Shown one piece after another: positions 63,112 to 64,000 of a DNA stretch of 64,000 nt. The stretch is taken from assembly GCF_029893345.1 (NCBI RefSeq), contig NZ_JARXVE010000005.1, positions 372,001 to 436,000 of the forward strand, in the 5' to 3' direction. Source of the DNA: Mycolicibacterium frederiksbergense. GTDB taxonomy: Bacteria > Actinomycetota > Actinomycetes > Mycobacteriales > Mycobacteriaceae. The position numbers and the translations under genes were made by a program. The notes under the pieces are model-generated. The model made no database searches. It saw only the letters and a program-made list of their open reading frames with translations, and had not been told where the DNA came from. Position 1 is the first letter of the stretch, and each line of letters begins with the position of its first letter.

Positions 63112-63759
63112 CTACATGCCGAAATGAGTGCCGTGGAGGGCTGCAACGGCTTGCGCTGACCCTTGAACCTCAACCCGGGCCGCCTCTCGGCGCCCGAAGA
63201 TGTACAGGAGGAGTTCTCCTGGCGGCCCGTAGAGTCGAGCTGGCGGGCCGGCCTTCCGAACCGTCACCCGCTCATCGGTTCCGGCCCAGATGATTTCGAG
63301 CCCGGCCCCGCGCAGCCTCCTACTCAGATAGCGGCCTCCCCGGCGAACGTTCTGCCACAACGCGGCCTCGAAGGCGGGCGGGAGAGTCTCGCGCGGGCCT
63401 AGATGGTTGGCTCTACGCACATCCTCGTGGTGAACGAAGAACTCGTTCAGGTTCGCCAACGACCGAACCCACCCGATGCGGAAGAATCCTGGCGGCGGGC
63501 CTGACCTGATCTGCCTGACCAGCCACTCGAAATCCCGGGATGCCGCCAACCGCGCTCTCCGCCGCTCGGCGAATCGTTCAAACGCTCCAGGGAGAACCAG
63601 GCACGGACCGGCGATCAGGTCGCGCTCGCGCGAAACCAGGTGGGCCGCAAGGTCATGTGCAGTCCATCCGGCGATGAGCGTCGGAGCGTCGCCGCCGAGG
63701 TCATCGAAGAGGTCGCACAGTGCCATGCGCTCCTGCTCGTCAAATAGGCGAGGTTGCAT
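63112..63759 (-). CDS. DinB/mycothiol-maleylpyruvate-isomerase-like protein (TIGR03085 type)
   Basis: 215 residues from ATG 63759, chosen because AGGAGA lies just upstream; the longer ORF to 63852 runs into the family 2 repeat. A DinB-like four-helix N-terminal domain: LFDEQERMALCDLFDDLGGD, then GWTAHDLAAHLVSRERDLIA (His residues placed to bind metal) and LNEFFVHHEDVRRANHLGPR with the second His cluster. The C-terminal domain has WAGTDERVTVRKAGPPARLY. Mycothiol-linked detoxification is a family possibility, not shown. It is 108 bp upstream of the cyclase gene, both minus. Confidence 0.87.
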   Translation of the reverse strand: MQPRLFDEQERMALCDLFDDLGGDAPTLIAGWTAHDLAAHLVSRERDLIAGPCLVLPGAFERFAERRRARLAASRDFEWLVRQIRSGPPPGFFRIGWVRSLANLNEFFVHHEDVRRANHLGPRETLPPAFEAALWQNVRRGGRYLSRRLRGAGLEIIWAGTDERVTVRKAGPPARLYGPPGELLLYIFGRREAARVEVQGSAQAVAALHGTHFGM

Positions 63760-63844
63760 GTCTCCTATGGTGCCTCCGCAATTCACACACGGCGGCTGTG
63801 TGGTCGGCCCCGAGGACATCGAATAGTCAACGTGGTAGACACGG

Positions 63845-63920
63845 AAACTCATCGAAACTGTGCGCAGATCGTCGTTCCGCCGAAAACCCCGATCTCACCG
63901 CAGACTCGGCGCGGTTGGGG
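63845..63920 (+). repeat. 75-bp direct repeat, family 2, copy B
   Basis: Second copy of the repeat at 61432-61506, same orientation. The two copies enclose the cyclase and TIGR03085-type genes. Confidence 0.85.
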
Positions 63921-63924
63921 ACGA

Positions 63925-63958
63925 AAACACCTCCGGCCCAACAGGACCGGGGGTGTTC
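63925..63958 (-). terminator. AACACCCCCGG-type hairpin, copy 4, after groEL1
   Basis: AACACCTCCGG pairs with CCGGGGGTGTT around a 10-nt loop, 12 bp beyond the stop codon of the right-edge gene on the minus strand. Confidence 0.75.
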
Positions 63959-63969
63959 TACGTGACTAC

Positions 63970-64000
63970 TTAGTGGGCGTGGCCGTGATGGCCGTGCCCG
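63970..64000 (-). CDS. groEL1: 3' end of a His-rich GroEL1-like chaperonin (only last codons visible)
   Basis: Only nine residues and a stop are inside the window: GHGHHGHAH then TAA (complement of 63970-63972). Mycobacterial GroEL1 has a histidine-rich C-terminus of just this type, and groEL1 is the gene after whiB3 in M. tuberculosis, on the minus strand. A hairpin follows the stop. Identity rests on these nine residues and gene order only. Confidence 0.6.
   Translation of the reverse strand, partial: GHGHHGHAH

Overview
The window is high-GC actinobacterial DNA, and its gene content identifies a non-tuberculous, probably rapid-growing Mycobacterium/Mycolicibacterium. From the left edge to the right edge it follows, with many insertions and losses, the Mycobacterium tuberculosis order from Rv3365c to Rv3417c. 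The recognisable anchors are a conservon-type histidine kinase, spoU, a nitroreductase (Rv3368c), dnaE2, htdY, acrA1, iunH, imuB, imuA', guaA, Rv3400-Rv3401, Rv3405c-Rv3406, choD, guaB3, guaB2, Rv3412, rsdA-sigD, Rv3415c, whiB3 and the last codons of a histidine-rich GroEL1. The M. tuberculosis comparison is from memory; no search was run.

Region 1 (1-20.4 kb) holds the kinase, tRNA methyltransferase, nitroreductase, the SOS polymerase dnaE2 with a perfect LexA box, an accessory block (acyltransferase, secreted protein, amino-acid permease, universal stress protein), the lipid genes htdY and acrA1, iunH, and the imuA'-imuB pair with its own LexA box. DnaE2, ImuB and ImuA' together form the mycobacterial damage-induced mutasome. 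Region 2 (20.6-30.8 kb) is accessory: a lipoprotein, a sedolisin protease and two tandem zinc-ribbon membrane paralogues, then a tight operon of SDR, ferritin-like di-iron protein, Baeyer-Villiger-type monooxygenase and MerR regulator, closed by a perfect 60-bp palindrome.

Region 3 (30.8-49.3 kb) is mostly core metabolism: guaA, a phosphoglucomutase-like/GH65 phosphorylase pair, a TetR/dioxygenase pair around a perfect 28-bp operator, a YhgE/Pip membrane protein with a degenerate ABC ATPase and TetR, PhoU, choD, guaB3, guaB2, and the SigD/RsdA pair. Between choD and guaB3 a winged-helix plus Vsr/DUF559-like nuclease gene is bracketed by two copies of the palindromic repeat also seen near guaA.

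Region 4 (49.3-64 kb) starts with Rv3415c and whiB3, then about 13 kb of accessory genes that separate whiB3 from groEL1 (neighbours in M. tuberculosis). These include OsmC, a DUF4239 protein, a hemophore-like protein, an F420-type oxidoreductase, TetR with a membrane protein, a cyclase-like/SRPBCC fusion, a Tat-type FAD oxidase, a cupin, an NTF2/EthD pair behind a KstR-type box, and a membrane adenylate cyclase plus a mycothiol-isomerase-like gene bracketed by about 75-bp direct repeats. I saw no tRNA, rRNA, CRISPR array, transposase or phage gene.
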